A stretch of 64,000 nt of DNA, taken from contig NZ_FOCQ01000012.1 of assembly GCF_900110165.1 (NCBI RefSeq), forward strand, positions 61,823 to 125,822. Direction: 5' to 3'. This stretch comes from Lihuaxuella thermophila (GTDB lineage: Bacteria; Bacillota; Bacilli; Thermoactinomycetales; Thermoactinomycetaceae). Below the pieces are notes generated by a model. The model saw only the letters and a program-made list of their open reading frames with translations. It did no database searches and had not been told where the DNA came from. The first letter of the stretch is position 1. Every line of letters begins with the position of its first letter. Below are positions 8,561 to 16,858 of the stretch, piece after piece. The translations under genes were made by a program, and so were the position numbers.

Positions 8561-9646
8561 ATGATCCGGTTCATACGAAATTTTTATGTGGAGATTACGG
8601 GAATCCTCGTATTGGGAGCTTTTTTGTATCTGCTTACTTCCGGCTACGGTTTGCTGTTTTCCTTAAGTGAGTTGATCCGGAGCGGGAGCGTGGACTTGGG
8701 GCCCAAATGGCAAAATATGTCAACTATCTTTCTCAGCATCTTTATCGAAGGGCTGCCGTTTATCTTATTCGGTGTATTTCTGTCCTGTCTGATTCATGTG
8801 TATGTGAAAGAGGAGACCATTTGGCGATGGACACCGAAAAACCCCCTTTTGTCGATTCCCATGGCCACATGTTTGGGGCTGTTGCTTCCTGTTTGCGAGT
8901 GCGGGATTGTCCCGGTCGCCCGCCGTCTGGTGCAAAAGGGACTTCCGCCATATGTCGCGTTTACCTTTTTGCTGGCTGTGCCCATTGTGAATCCGATTAC
9001 CATCCTGTCCACCTACTTCGCGTTCGGCGACAGTTGGGACATGGTTTTTGCCCGCACGTTGACCGGAGCGGGAATTGCGGCGTTGATGGGCTTTTTATTC
9101 TATCTGTTCTTTCGCCGTGTCCCGGTGTTAAAAGAGGAGAAACAGACGGCCTGCACCCATGAACAGGGAAGCTGCGGTCATGAATCCCATGCAGAAGAAA
9201 GGCATGTTCACCATCCGGAGGATCGCTGTGACCATCATGCCCATGCCGAAGGGGGCAAGTGGATGCATGCTTTACACCATGCTGTCTTTGAGTTTATCAA
9301 CATGGGAAAATATTTTGTGTTGGGGGCACTGATCGCCGCCGGATTTCAAACCTTTGTCGGTTTATCCGCCATCAAGAGCTTCTCCGAACAGGAAGGGCTC
9401 GCATTGCTCATGATGATGGGACTGGCATTTTGCTTATCGATCTGCTCGAACGCTGACGCATTTTTAGCCGCTTCCTTCCGTTCGGCGATGGGTACCGTGC
9501 CGCTGCTGGGCTTTTTGATTTACGGCCCGATGATGGATCTGAAAAACCTGCTGATGATGCTTGGCAGTTTCCGCCTGCCCGTCATCTTGTTTTTCTTCGG
9601 CGGAACCACGATTCTCACGCTGTTGTCCGTGTTTCTGTTGTTTTAG
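8561..9646 (+). CDS. YraQ/YcgR-family permease with His-rich loop (DUF318)
   Basis: 361-residue membrane protein of the DUF318/YraQ family, homologous to ArsP-type permeases and B. subtilis YcgR. The conserved segments LLLPVCECGIVPVARRLVQKG and AVPIVNPITILSTY lie in the N-terminal half; SICSNADAFLAASF and IYGPMMDLKNLLM lie in the C-terminal half. Between them is a cytoplasmic or external loop of about 40 residues very rich in His, Cys, Glu and Asp (for example HEQGSCGHESHAEERHVHH), which suggests metal binding. An in-frame ATG exists at 8501, but the ATG at 8561 has GGAGG at ideal spacing. The partner YcgQ-like gene follows 17 nt later. The transported species is unknown. Confidence 0.85.
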   Translation: MIRFIRNFYVEITGILVLGAFLYLLTSGYGLLFSLSELIRSGSVDLGPKWQNMSTIFLSIFIEGLPFILFGVFLSCLIHVYVKEETIWRWTPKNPLLSIPMATCLGLLLPVCECGIVPVARRLVQKGLPPYVAFTFLLAVPIVNPITILSTYFAFGDSWDMVFARTLTGAGIAALMGFLFYLFFRRVPVLKEEKQTACTHEQGSCGHESHAEERHVHHPEDRCDHHAHAEGGKWMHALHHAVFEFINMGKYFVLGALIAAGFQTFVGLSAIKSFSEQEGLALLMMMGLAFCLSICSNADAFLAASFRSAMGTVPLLGFLIYGPMMDLKNLLMMLGSFRLPVILFFFGGTTILTLLSVFLLF

Positions 9647-9663
9647 GGAAAGGAGAGACGGGA

Positions 9664-10503
9664 ATGAGAGCACTGCTCAGAGTCGGAATCTGCTTCGGCA
9701 TCGCCGTGATGTTGCTCAGCCTTTTGGTATCAGGGGAAATCACTCTGGTTGTGCATCCCCGCTTTAAGGGGCTGATCGCTGTCAGTATTTTGTTATTGAT
9801 CGTGCTCGGTCTGGTCCAGCTTTGGAACCTGAAAAGAGGAGAGATCCACCGCATCGGTGCCTGGGGATATCTGGTCATTCTGTTGCCGCTGTTGTTCTTT
9901 ATGGTGTCGCCGCCGAAAGCACTGGATGCGAGCATTGCCGCCAATAAGGGAGTCAGCTATATGAATGCCCAGGCGCTGGCGAAGCAGCAAAAGCTCTCCC
10001 CAAAACAATCAGCCGCCAGTCAAAAGGGGAGTAATCCCAACGATTCCCCCTCACCGGAGCAAGCGCAGCCTTCAGATGGAACAGAACCGGAGATCGTCGA
10101 GATCGATAACCCGTATAAAGAACTGGTTCCGAAGATCAAAGCAGAACCGGTGATCACGTTCACCGAAAAAAATTATGCCGATTACTTTAACACCATCAAT
10201 ATGTATCCTAAAGAGTTTGAAGGGAAAAAGATTCGTTTGAAGGGGTTTGTCTACCGGGATGAGACATTGAAAAAGAATGAGTTTGTCACCGGCCGTTTTA
10301 CCGTCACCTGTTGTACGGCGGACGCCACGGTAATCGGAATGGTGACCACCGGTTCCCATGCCGGGCAAGTGAAATCAAACCAGTGGATTGAAGTGACGGG
10401 AACAATTCAAACGGTGATGTACGAAGGATACGAGATGCCGGTGATCAAACTGGACTCTTATAAGCCGGTTTCTCCGCCGAAAGATCCTTATATATATTTT
10501 TAA
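9664..10503 (+). CDS. TIGR03943/YcgQ-family membrane protein
   Basis: 279-residue protein with two or three N-terminal membrane helices (residues about 5-80), a Gln/Ser/Pro-rich linker, and a C-terminal extracytoplasmic OB-like domain containing LKGFVYRD, FTVTCCTADATVIGMV and QWIEVTGTIQ. This arrangement and the fixed pairing with the upstream permease match the YcgQ family. The adjacent cysteines in TCCTAD may bind a metal or redox partner. It has an AAGGAGAG ribosome site. Zinc-related roles have been proposed for the pair, but no Zur-like operator was found upstream here. Confidence 0.82.
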   Translation: MRALLRVGICFGIAVMLLSLLVSGEITLVVHPRFKGLIAVSILLLIVLGLVQLWNLKRGEIHRIGAWGYLVILLPLLFFMVSPPKALDASIAANKGVSYMNAQALAKQQKLSPKQSAASQKGSNPNDSPSPEQAQPSDGTEPEIVEIDNPYKELVPKIKAEPVITFTEKNYADYFNTINMYPKEFEGKKIRLKGFVYRDETLKKNEFVTGRFTVTCCTADATVIGMVTTGSHAGQVKSNQWIEVTGTIQTVMYEGYEMPVIKLDSYKPVSPPKDPYIYF

Positions 10504-10653
10504 CCAGACAGTTCCATCGTTCTCTGGTTCGGCGATTAACTGAGCTTTTTACTGCCGGTGTAGAGGAATCAGCTCCTATCTAACCTCACTCCCGATTCCG
10601 GCATCAAATGCGCGGTGTTAAGCCGGGAGATTCATATATTGAAACAAAGGTAC

Positions 10654-10689
10654 AAAAAAGCAGTTCCCTTGCCCACGGGAACTGCTTTT
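10654..10689 (-). terminator. Intrinsic terminator of gnd
   Basis: On the minus strand AAAAGCAGTTCCC pairs perfectly with GGGAACTGCTTTT around an 8-nt loop and runs into T6. The stop codon of gnd lies just upstream. Confidence 0.9.
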
Positions 10690-10696
10690 GAGTGTT

Positions 10697-11593
10697 TTAC
10701 TTTTTCACAACCGCATGGCCGCCAAACTCGTTGCGGAGCGCGGCTACCACCTTGCCGTGGAAGGTATCTTCTTCGAGAGAGCGGTAGCGCATAAAGAGTG
10801 ACATGGCGATAACCGGGGCACAAGCTTTTAACTCCAGGGCCGTCTCCACGGTCCATTGCCCTTCCCCGGAAGCGTGCATCACCCCGGCGATTCCCTCCAG
10901 TTTGGGATCTTTGGAAAAAGCGTTCTGCGTGAGGTCCATCAGCCAGCCGCGAATGACGGACCCGTTGGCCCAAACGCGGGCCACCTCTTCATAATTGAAA
11001 TTGAACGGGCTCTTTTCCAGCACTTCAAAACCTTCGCCGATCGCCTGCATCATTCCGTACTCGATGCCGTTGTGAACCATTTTGAGAAAATGTCCGCTGC
11101 CCACTTCACCCGCGTAAAGATAACCGTTTTCCACCGAGATGTCTTTAAAGACCGGTTCAATGATTTGGAACGCTTCCGGATTGCCGCCGATCATAAAGCA
11201 ACCGCCGTGCCGGGCTCCGGAAATCCCTCCGGATGTCCCCACATCCATGAAATAGAGGCCCTTCGCTTCCAATTTGGCGGCACGGGCAAGCGTGTCTTTG
11301 TAGTTGGAGTTTCCGCCGTCGATGACGATGTCTCCTTCACGCAGATGGGGAATCAATTGTTCCAACACTTGGTCGACAATTTCTCCGGCGGGAACCATCA
11401 TCCATACCACACGGGGAGCCGGCAGCTTGTTCACCAGATCTTCGATGGAATCAGCCGGAATCGCTCCCTGTTGCGCCAGTTTTTGAGCCGGTTCGGGAAT
11501 CACGTCATAAGCGACGACTTCATGCTGGTGATCGAGCAAGTTGAGAACCAGGTTAAAACCCATTTTACCCAGTCCGATCATTCCCAGTTTCAA
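10697..11593 (-). CDS. gnd: 6-phosphogluconate dehydrogenase, decarboxylating (short form)
   Basis: 298-residue enzyme of the short bacterial 6-phosphogluconate dehydrogenase type, oxidising and decarboxylating 6-phosphogluconate to ribulose 5-phosphate. The Rossmann motif GLGKMG begins at residue 7; the substrate signature DVGTSGGISGARHGGCFMIGG and the catalytic region GHFLKMVHNGIEYGMMQA follow. The short length (about 300 rather than 470) is normal for this NAD-preferring subgroup. The start is a TTG with GGAGG nine bases upstream. It is a single-gene unit with its own terminator. Confidence 0.9.
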   Translation of the reverse strand: MKLGMIGLGKMGFNLVLNLLDHQHEVVAYDVIPEPAQKLAQQGAIPADSIEDLVNKLPAPRVVWMMVPAGEIVDQVLEQLIPHLREGDIVIDGGNSNYKDTLARAAKLEAKGLYFMDVGTSGGISGARHGGCFMIGGNPEAFQIIEPVFKDISVENGYLYAGEVGSGHFLKMVHNGIEYGMMQAIGEGFEVLEKSPFNFNYEEVARVWANGSVIRGWLMDLTQNAFSKDPKLEGIAGVMHASGEGQWTVETALELKACAPVIAMSLFMRYRSLEEDTFHGKVVAALRNEFGGHAVVKK

Positions 11594-11853
11594 TCAGGTT
11601 TCCTCCTTATCGGTCTCGTTGTACCCTTATGTACCCCAAAAGTCACTATAGAAGAGAGTAACATAATATGGACCAAACCATAAGAGCGAATCTCTTTTTC
11701 GCAAAAATCAATCGCTTCTGCGCTGTTCAATCATTAAAAGCTTGCGCAAATGAAAGGGAGAAGATGCAAAAGGAGGGGTCAAACCCATCGGGAAGAGAGG
11801 TGTAGAACTTATACAGAAAAAGGGTAAATATATAACAGAGGAGGGAACTCTGT

Positions 11854-12189
11854 ATGAGCTGGTTGATCAGACTGGTGGTCAATACCTTGGCTGTGCTGTT
11901 GGCCGCACATTGGATTCCGGGGATTTTTGTATCCGGGTTTTCCGCCGCTTTCTTTGCCGCGTTGATCTTGGGGATCATCAATTTGGTGATTCGCCCGCTG
12001 CTTCTTTTACTCACATTGCCGATCAATATTCTCACCTTGGGCTTATTCACATTGGTCATCAATGCCCTGCTCTTCTGGTTGACGGGCTCACTCATTGACG
12101 GCTTTGACGTGAATGGTTTTATCCCCGCATTTCTGGGTGCTTTGTTGTTGACTGTTGTTTCCTGGATCATGAATGCGATCATGGATTAG
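11854..12189 (+). CDS. yvlD: YvlD-like four-helix membrane protein (phage-holin superfamily IV)
   Basis: 111-residue integral membrane protein with four hydrophobic helices and the family motif GIINLVIRPLLLLLTLPINILTLGLFTLVINALLFWL. It belongs to the mycobacterial 4-TM phage holin superfamily, which in Bacillus is represented by YvlD, part of a cell-envelope-stress-regulated operon. Here it stands alone, with a GAGGAGG-like ribosome site and a shared convergent terminator. The role in the membrane is not known. Confidence 0.85.
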   Translation: MSWLIRLVVNTLAVLLAAHWIPGIFVSGFSAAFFAALILGIINLVIRPLLLLLTLPINILTLGLFTLVINALLFWLTGSLIDGFDVNGFIPAFLGALLLTVVSWIMNAIMD

Positions 12190-12197
12190 AGCAAAAG

Positions 12198-12232
12198 GCA
12201 AAAGGGTGAGCCTTGGAAGCCCACCCTTTTGC
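12198..12232. terminator. Bidirectional terminator between yvlD and the sortase gene
   Basis: GCAAAAGGGTG (12198-12208) pairs perfectly with CACCCTTTTGC (12222-12232) around a 13-nt loop. The A- and T-rich arms serve both converging genes. Confidence 0.8.
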
Positions 12233-12233
12233 T

Positions 12234-12854
12234 TTATGCGTTTTTCTTGATTTCGATCAGCTCTGCCCGGATGATGTAACGGTCCGGGGCGGATCCGAGA
12301 TAATCAAATGGATAGCAGGTAGTCAGTGAGAGCACGGGGCGATTGATCGGGACGATCACGGTACGGTCCTCGGCATCGGTAATCCAGGTTTTGCGTATCT
12401 GATAAGTATAAATGTACCCGTTGTAATTGACATACAGCCGGTCCCCTTTCTTCAGTTCCCCGACTTTGCGGAAAACCGTGTCCCGGTGGCCGGAGAGGAC
12501 AACATGCCCGGTATGGTCGGGTTTCACGGTGCCGTAACCCTGATAAAGGCCCACTCCTTTTTTCAAGGCCTCATCGTCCGTTCCTTGGACAATGGGCAAA
12601 ATGGCTCCCAGGCGGGGAATGGCCAATTCACCGATTCGCTGGCCGGAGACGGGTTCGGGCCCCTTTTTTGTCCCGGGGACCGTCACTTTGGAAAGAGCGG
12701 GTTCCTCGGAGCGGTCTGTCCAATCATCCGAAATGGCCATGGCCAGTTTAGGATCGTCAATGGCAATATTGATTTGACCCCACCACTGGTACGCATTAAA
12801 ACCAAGAACCACACCCCCTGAGGCGATGAGCAGCCAGGCCAGTATTCGGATCAT
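12234..12854 (-). CDS. Class D sortase
   Basis: 206-residue membrane-anchored transpeptidase with an N-terminal hydrophobic anchor (residues about 3-22). The catalytic triad is visible: His123 in LSGHRDTVF, Cys180 in SLTTCYPFDY and Arg192 in APDRYIIRAEL. Sortases cleave LPxTG-type signals and join surface proteins to peptidoglycan or to pilin lysines. Class D members are common in spore-forming Bacilli, sometimes acting in the mother cell. No substrate with a clear sorting signal is encoded beside it. An AAGGAG site precedes the ATG. Confidence 0.92.
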   Translation of the reverse strand: MIRILAWLLIASGGVVLGFNAYQWWGQINIAIDDPKLAMAISDDWTDRSEEPALSKVTVPGTKKGPEPVSGQRIGELAIPRLGAILPIVQGTDDEALKKGVGLYQGYGTVKPDHTGHVVLSGHRDTVFRKVGELKKGDRLYVNYNGYIYTYQIRKTWITDAEDRTVIVPINRPVLSLTTCYPFDYLGSAPDRYIIRAELIEIKKNA

Positions 12855-13138
12855 GAGAAATCACTCCTTAAGATCTGGTTTGCATCGTATATTCGAACGT
12901 TCGGAAATACCATGTTTTATAATTTGCCCAGAGTGGCAGTTTTTCCTTTTTTTGCAGCAATCTTCATTAAGAGTGGTTAAATGGAGACGGCTTAACCGGT
13001 CTGCTTTGCGGGTTTGATCCATTCATTTATTCGAACGGCGCTTCCATTTTGTGTCCCAAGATTAGCCGGGAATTAGCGGGTCCATTTCTGGACGGATTGG
13101 TATAATCGTGCTAAGAGCAGTTGAGTGGAGGAGTGATC

Positions 13139-14110
13139 ATGAAGCTGAACCAAGCAGAAGCAAAGATGATCAGCGAATTGGAAAAAGCCCTGAATACGAA
13201 AATCCTCTTTCATTCTCCTTCTTCTGCCGTCCAACAAGTGTTTGTCCTTCCTTTCACCAAACAGAGATTTACCTTTGCAACACCGCTGAATCCCAGAGAA
13301 CAGGCACTTGTGCAACTCTTTCTGAACACCTGGCGAGAGGAAAAGACTACACTCGTCAGTTGGCTGAAAGCGGTGAGAGAAAACGAGGCAGCCGTTTTGC
13401 CTCCTGAGCTGTCCGGACTGGATTGGAACAAACGCGTTCCATTTTTGGTCATTTTTGAAACCGAGCTGGATGAAACGGCAGGGGAAGAAGCGGAAGCGCT
13501 GTTGGAGGGGTATTTTGACCGGCAACAGGCGTGGCTGGCAGCGATCAACCATCAGGAATGGTTGATTTTGGCCCCGCAGGCCGGTTTGTCCGGAGAAGAT
13601 GATGAGTCATGGGAGACTCTCGATTCGCTCTTGCAAGCGGCTGAGGGCTTGGCGGAAGCGATTCAAAATGAGATCGGGAAAAAAGCCATGATTCTGGTTC
13701 ACAGGCCGATCTCTTCCCCGGAAGAAATCCGCAGCATGTGGTTTCATTTATTGAACAGCTATCAGCTGGCCAAAACTTTTCATCCCGGCCGTACCGTTCA
13801 TGCCGCTTGGAACCTGGGATTGGAGCAGTTATTGGAGAATTTGGACGAGGAGGCGGCGGAAAGATTTCTTTCCCGGTTTCCGTCTCCTGAGATGTTCCAG
13901 GATGAAGAAATGAGAAAAACAATGGAGATGTTTTTCCGGCTGAACTTGAACGTCAGCGAGACCGCCCGCCAGTTGTTTATCCACCGCAATACTCTCTTGT
14001 ACCGGTTAGAACGGTTGAAGCAGGAAACCGGGCTGGATTTGCGCCAGTTTGAAGACGCCGTTCTGGCTAAAATCGCCTTGCTTCTGACCATGATTCTCGA
14101 CGCGGATTGA
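13139..14110 (+). CDS. PucR/CdaR-type transcriptional regulator
   Basis: 323-residue regulator. The C-terminal 50 residues contain the PucR-type helix-turn-helix (LNVSETARQLFIHRNTLLYRLERLKQETGLDLRQFEDAV), which defines the CdaR/PucR family of sugar-acid, nucleotide or nitrogen regulators. The N-terminal two thirds show no recognised ligand domain. A GTG 18 nt upstream is in frame, but the ATG at 13139 has GGAGGAG at ideal spacing. A TATAAT -10 lies at 13101. It directly precedes the multi-sugar ATPase gene, so control of that gene is plausible. Confidence 0.8.
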   Translation: MKLNQAEAKMISELEKALNTKILFHSPSSAVQQVFVLPFTKQRFTFATPLNPREQALVQLFLNTWREEKTTLVSWLKAVRENEAAVLPPELSGLDWNKRVPFLVIFETELDETAGEEAEALLEGYFDRQQAWLAAINHQEWLILAPQAGLSGEDDESWETLDSLLQAAEGLAEAIQNEIGKKAMILVHRPISSPEEIRSMWFHLLNSYQLAKTFHPGRTVHAAWNLGLEQLLENLDEEAAERFLSRFPSPEMFQDEEMRKTMEMFFRLNLNVSETARQLFIHRNTLLYRLERLKQETGLDLRQFEDAVLAKIALLLTMILDAD

Positions 14111-14157
14111 TTTGGCATCCCTGCTTTCACAGCCGAAGCATTCTGTACAATCTGCGC

Positions 14158-14173
14158 AAAAAAACGCTTTCAA
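14158..14173. promoter_or_regulatory. cre-like site upstream of ugpC/msmX
   Basis: AAAAAAACGCTTTCAA fits the reverse cre consensus with a single mismatch (A for G at position 3). It lies about 45 nt upstream of a -10-like TACAAT (14216-14221), with a weak -35 TTAAAG between. A cre upstream of a promoter often means activation by CcpA, but the promoter call itself is weak. Confidence 0.45.
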
Positions 14174-14260
14174 TTTTGTATGATTTGAACATGTTAAAGC
14201 GTTTAGACCCTTCGCTACAATAGACTTGAACACAACAGGAAACCGGGAGGTTGGGAAGCG

Positions 14261-15373
14261 ATGGCTCAAGTAAGGCTGAACCATATCTACAAACGTTACA
14301 GCAACGGTTTTGAAGCTGTAAAAGACTTTCATTTAGATATTGAAGATAAAGAATTTTTGGTATTGGTCGGACCATCGGGTTGCGGGAAATCGACTACTCT
14401 GCGGATGATCGCCGGTCTTGAGGAGATCAGTGAAGGGGAACTGTACATCGGAGACCGCCTGGTCAATGATGTGGCTCCGAAAGATCGTGACATTGCCATG
14501 GTATTCCAAAGCTATGCTCTCTATCCCCACATGACGGTTTACCAAAACATGGCCTTTGGATTGAAATTGCGCAAGTTCAAAAAAGATGAGATCGAAAAGC
14601 GCGTGCGTGAAGCCGCTAAAATTCTTGATATCGAGCATCTCCTGGACCGCAAGCCGAAACAGCTGTCCGGGGGTCAACGCCAGCGGGTGGCACTGGGCCG
14701 TGCCATTGTGCGTGAACCGCAAGTATTCCTGATGGATGAGCCTCTTTCCAACTTGGATGCCAAATTGCGTGTACAAATGCGTACGGAAATCAGCAAATTG
14801 CATCAGCGCCTGGAAACCACCGTCATCTACGTCACCCACGACCAGACGGAAGCGATGACCATGGGAGATCGCATCGTGGTGATGAAAGACGGGGTAATCC
14901 AGCAAGTGGATACCCCAACGGACATTTATAACCACCCGGCCAATATGTTCGTAGCCGGTTTCATCGGCTCCCCGGCGATGAACTTTGTCGAAGGTTCCCT
15001 GATCGAAGAGGGCGGGGAAGTCTACTTCGTAAGCACCAATGTAAAAGTAAAAATTCCTGCCGGCCGTGCTCACGTGCTGCGCGAGAAAAATTACATCGGC
15101 AAAGAAGTGGTGTTCGGAATCCGTCCGGAAGCGATTCACGATGAATTGGCCTTTATTGAAGCTTCACCGGAAAGCTCTTTTGAGGCCAAAGTAGAAGTGG
15201 CCGAAAATATGGGTTCCGAAATGTATCTCTACCTGAGCGGATTTGGCGATAAATGGCTGACCGCAAGAGTAAGCGCACGAACGCTTTATACTCCCGGCAG
15301 CCAAGCGAAACTGGCTTTGGATATGAATAAAGCCCATATCTTTGACAAAGAAACCGAATTAACGGTATTCTAA
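14261..15373 (+). CDS. ugpC: Multi-sugar ABC importer ATP-binding protein (UgpC/MsmX type)
   Basis: 370-residue ATPase of the MalK/UgpC/MsmX class: Walker A GPSGCGKST (residues about 36-44), signature LSGGQRQRVALGRAIV, Walker B VFLMDEPLSNLD and switch VTHDQTEAMTMGDR. The C-terminal TOBE-type regulatory domain is complete (VFGIRPEAIHDE). It is not linked to permeases. In Bacillus such stand-alone ATPases drive several sugar importers that lack one, so it probably energises the importer at 759-3976. A terminator follows. Confidence 0.9.
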   Translation: MAQVRLNHIYKRYSNGFEAVKDFHLDIEDKEFLVLVGPSGCGKSTTLRMIAGLEEISEGELYIGDRLVNDVAPKDRDIAMVFQSYALYPHMTVYQNMAFGLKLRKFKKDEIEKRVREAAKILDIEHLLDRKPKQLSGGQRQRVALGRAIVREPQVFLMDEPLSNLDAKLRVQMRTEISKLHQRLETTVIYVTHDQTEAMTMGDRIVVMKDGVIQQVDTPTDIYNHPANMFVAGFIGSPAMNFVEGSLIEEGGEVYFVSTNVKVKIPAGRAHVLREKNYIGKEVVFGIRPEAIHDELAFIEASPESSFEAKVEVAENMGSEMYLYLSGFGDKWLTARVSARTLYTPGSQAKLALDMNKAHIFDKETELTVF

Positions 15374-15391
15374 TGCCTATAAGAATATGTT

Positions 15392-15414
15392 GGCGACTGG
15401 TTTTTCCAGTCGCC
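15392..15414 (+). terminator. Terminator of ugpC
   Basis: GGCGACTGG and CCAGTCGCC form a 9-bp stem with a TTTTT loop; the following sequence is pyrimidine-rich (CTCTTATT). Confidence 0.7.
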
Positions 15415-15450
15415 CTCTTATTAGGGGAATTTTCTTAAGGAGAATCACGG

Positions 15451-16386
15451 ATGGGGAAGAAAGTAACTGTAAAAGATATGCTTCAGAAGTTTGATCTCGA
15501 GGTGATTTGCGGCTGGGACCAATTGGACCGGGAAATTGTCGTGGCTGATCTCTACCGGCCGGGATTGGAACTGGCTGGCTTTTTTACGTTTCATCCGGTC
15601 GAGCGGTTGCAACTCCTGGGAAAAACAGAACTCTCCTTTATTCAGGGCTTAAGCCAGGAAGAAAGAGAGGAACGGCTGGAGAAGCTGTGTCATCCTGATA
15701 TTCCTTGCTTTATAGTCACGCGAAATTTTGACGTCCCGCCGGAATTGGTGAACGCGGCCGAAGCGAAAGGGGTGCCGATTTTACGCACACCGCTCGCCAC
15801 CACCAAATTTGGCAGCAAATTAACCAATTATTTGGAGAAGGTGCTGGCTCCTAGCACGACGATCCATGGGGTGCTCGTGGATGTGTACGGAATTGGTGTA
15901 TTGATCATGGGTGCGAGCGGAATCGGAAAAAGCGAAACCGCACTGGAGCTGGTTAAGCGGGGTCACCGGCTGGTCGCTGACGATGCGGTTGAAATCTTTC
16001 AGACCGAAGAGGGGAGTCTGGTTGGTCAAGCTCCGGACCTGATCCGCTATCTGCTGGAGATACGCGGACTGGGCATTATCAATGTGATGACTTTATTTGG
16101 AGCGGGAGCGGTTCGGGACAAGAAAAGGATTTCGTTGGTGGTGCGCTTGGAAGCCTGGCAGGAGCAGAGGCAATATGACCGTCTGGGATTGGATGAAGAA
16201 AGGATTCGCATTATCGATACGGAGTTGACACAGTTGACCGTTCCGGTGCAGCCCGGCCGGAACCTGGCGGTGATCATCGAGGTGGCAGCGATGAATTTCC
16301 GCGTAAAACGAATGGGTTATAATGCCGCCCAACAGTTTGTGCAAAAGCTGGGGGAAACCATTGAAGAAGGTGACGATCTCGATTGA
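15451..16386 (+). CDS. hprK: HPr kinase/phosphorylase
   Basis: 311-residue bifunctional enzyme that phosphorylates HPr (and Crh) on Ser46 with ATP or pyrophosphate and reverses the reaction, thereby setting CcpA activity. The N-terminal domain is followed by the catalytic domain with His139 ([11 protein letters not shown]), Walker A GASGIGKS (154-161), DDAVEI, and the HPrK signature [20 protein letters not shown]. An AAGGAG site lies before the ATG. It heads a locus whose order (hprK, lgt, ppaX, acyltransferase) matches Bacillus, except that a small opposite-strand gene is inserted after it. Confidence 0.96.
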   Translation: MGKKVTVKDMLQKFDLEVICGWDQLDREIVVADLYRPGLELAGFFTFHPVERLQLLGKTELSFIQGLSQEEREERLEKLCHPDIPCFIVTRNFDVPPELVNAAEAKGVPILRTPLATTKFGSKLTNYLEKVLAPSTTIHGVLVDVYGIGVLIMGASGIGKSETALELVKRGHRLVADDAVEIFQTEEGSLVGQAPDLIRYLLEIRGLGIINVMTLFGAGAVRDKKRISLVVRLEAWQEQRQYDRLGLDEERIRIIDTELTQLTVPVQPGRNLAVIIEVAAMNFRVKRMGYNAAQQFVQKLGETIEEGDDLD

Positions 16387-16389
16387 AAC

Positions 16390-16425
16390 AAAACCTCTCC
16401 ACATTTACGTTGATGGAGAGGTTTT
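16390..16425. terminator. Bidirectional terminator between hprK and a small Cys-rich gene
   Basis: AAAACCTCTCC (16390-16400) and GGAGAGGTTTT (16415-16425) form an 11-bp stem usable from both strands. It lies exactly between the two converging stop codons. Confidence 0.85.
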
Positions 16426-16426
16426 G

Positions 16427-16642
16427 TCATTTATACCACCAGATTTCCCGTCCGGCAAGGCTTGTTTTCGGCTTTTTCCAATGCGGATAATAGATAAATT
16501 GGATCGGATCGTTGTGTAGACAGCCGGGAGTGCGGCAGAATCCCCTGTTTTGTCTGACGGTCACACAGTCTTGTTGCCCGCATTCCACACAATCATATGT
16601 GGGGGGGATGCTTTTGTTTGTGTAGGAATCTATGTTAATCAA
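16427..16642 (-). CDS. Small cysteine-rich, possible zinc-ribbon protein
   Basis: 71 residues from a TTG start preceded by GGAGGG at 7-nt spacing, ending two bases from a shared bidirectional terminator. The centre reads CVECGQQDC and, ten residues later, CRTPGC, giving five cysteines that could form a zinc-ribbon or other metal site. The tail is aromatic and basic (FIYYPHWKK, EIWWYK). No family was recognised. The ribosome site, the terminator and the cysteine pattern support a real gene rather than a chance frame. It separates hprK from lgt, which are adjacent in Bacillus. Confidence 0.6.
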   Translation of the reverse strand: MINIDSYTNKSIPPTYDCVECGQQDCVTVRQNRGFCRTPGCLHNDPIQFIYYPHWKKPKTSLAGREIWWYK

Positions 16643-16858
16643 TATAAATCCCTCCGGGTTTTTGTCTATTATTTTAAATGATTGGGACTTTTCATGTCCA
16701 TTTTTTCTTTCGCCTGAAATTTGCTTTGAACGGCAGGAGGAAGGTGGATGTCGGCTTATTTTGCTTCTTGAATGTTTTGCGTTACAATAGGTACGAATTG
16801 CACTTTGACCAAAGAACCCTTTTCAGTCAGGATTTATTTGAAGAAGGGAGCACGACTC

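Noticed and set aside
10504..10653. Small gene between the YcgQ-like gene and the gnd terminator
   Set aside because: No start with a ribosome site; only a weak AACCAGA/TCTGGTT hairpin is visible.
11727..12182. 151-codon minus-strand frame
   Set aside because: It lies opposite the four-helix YvlD-like gene, which has a ribosome site and family match.
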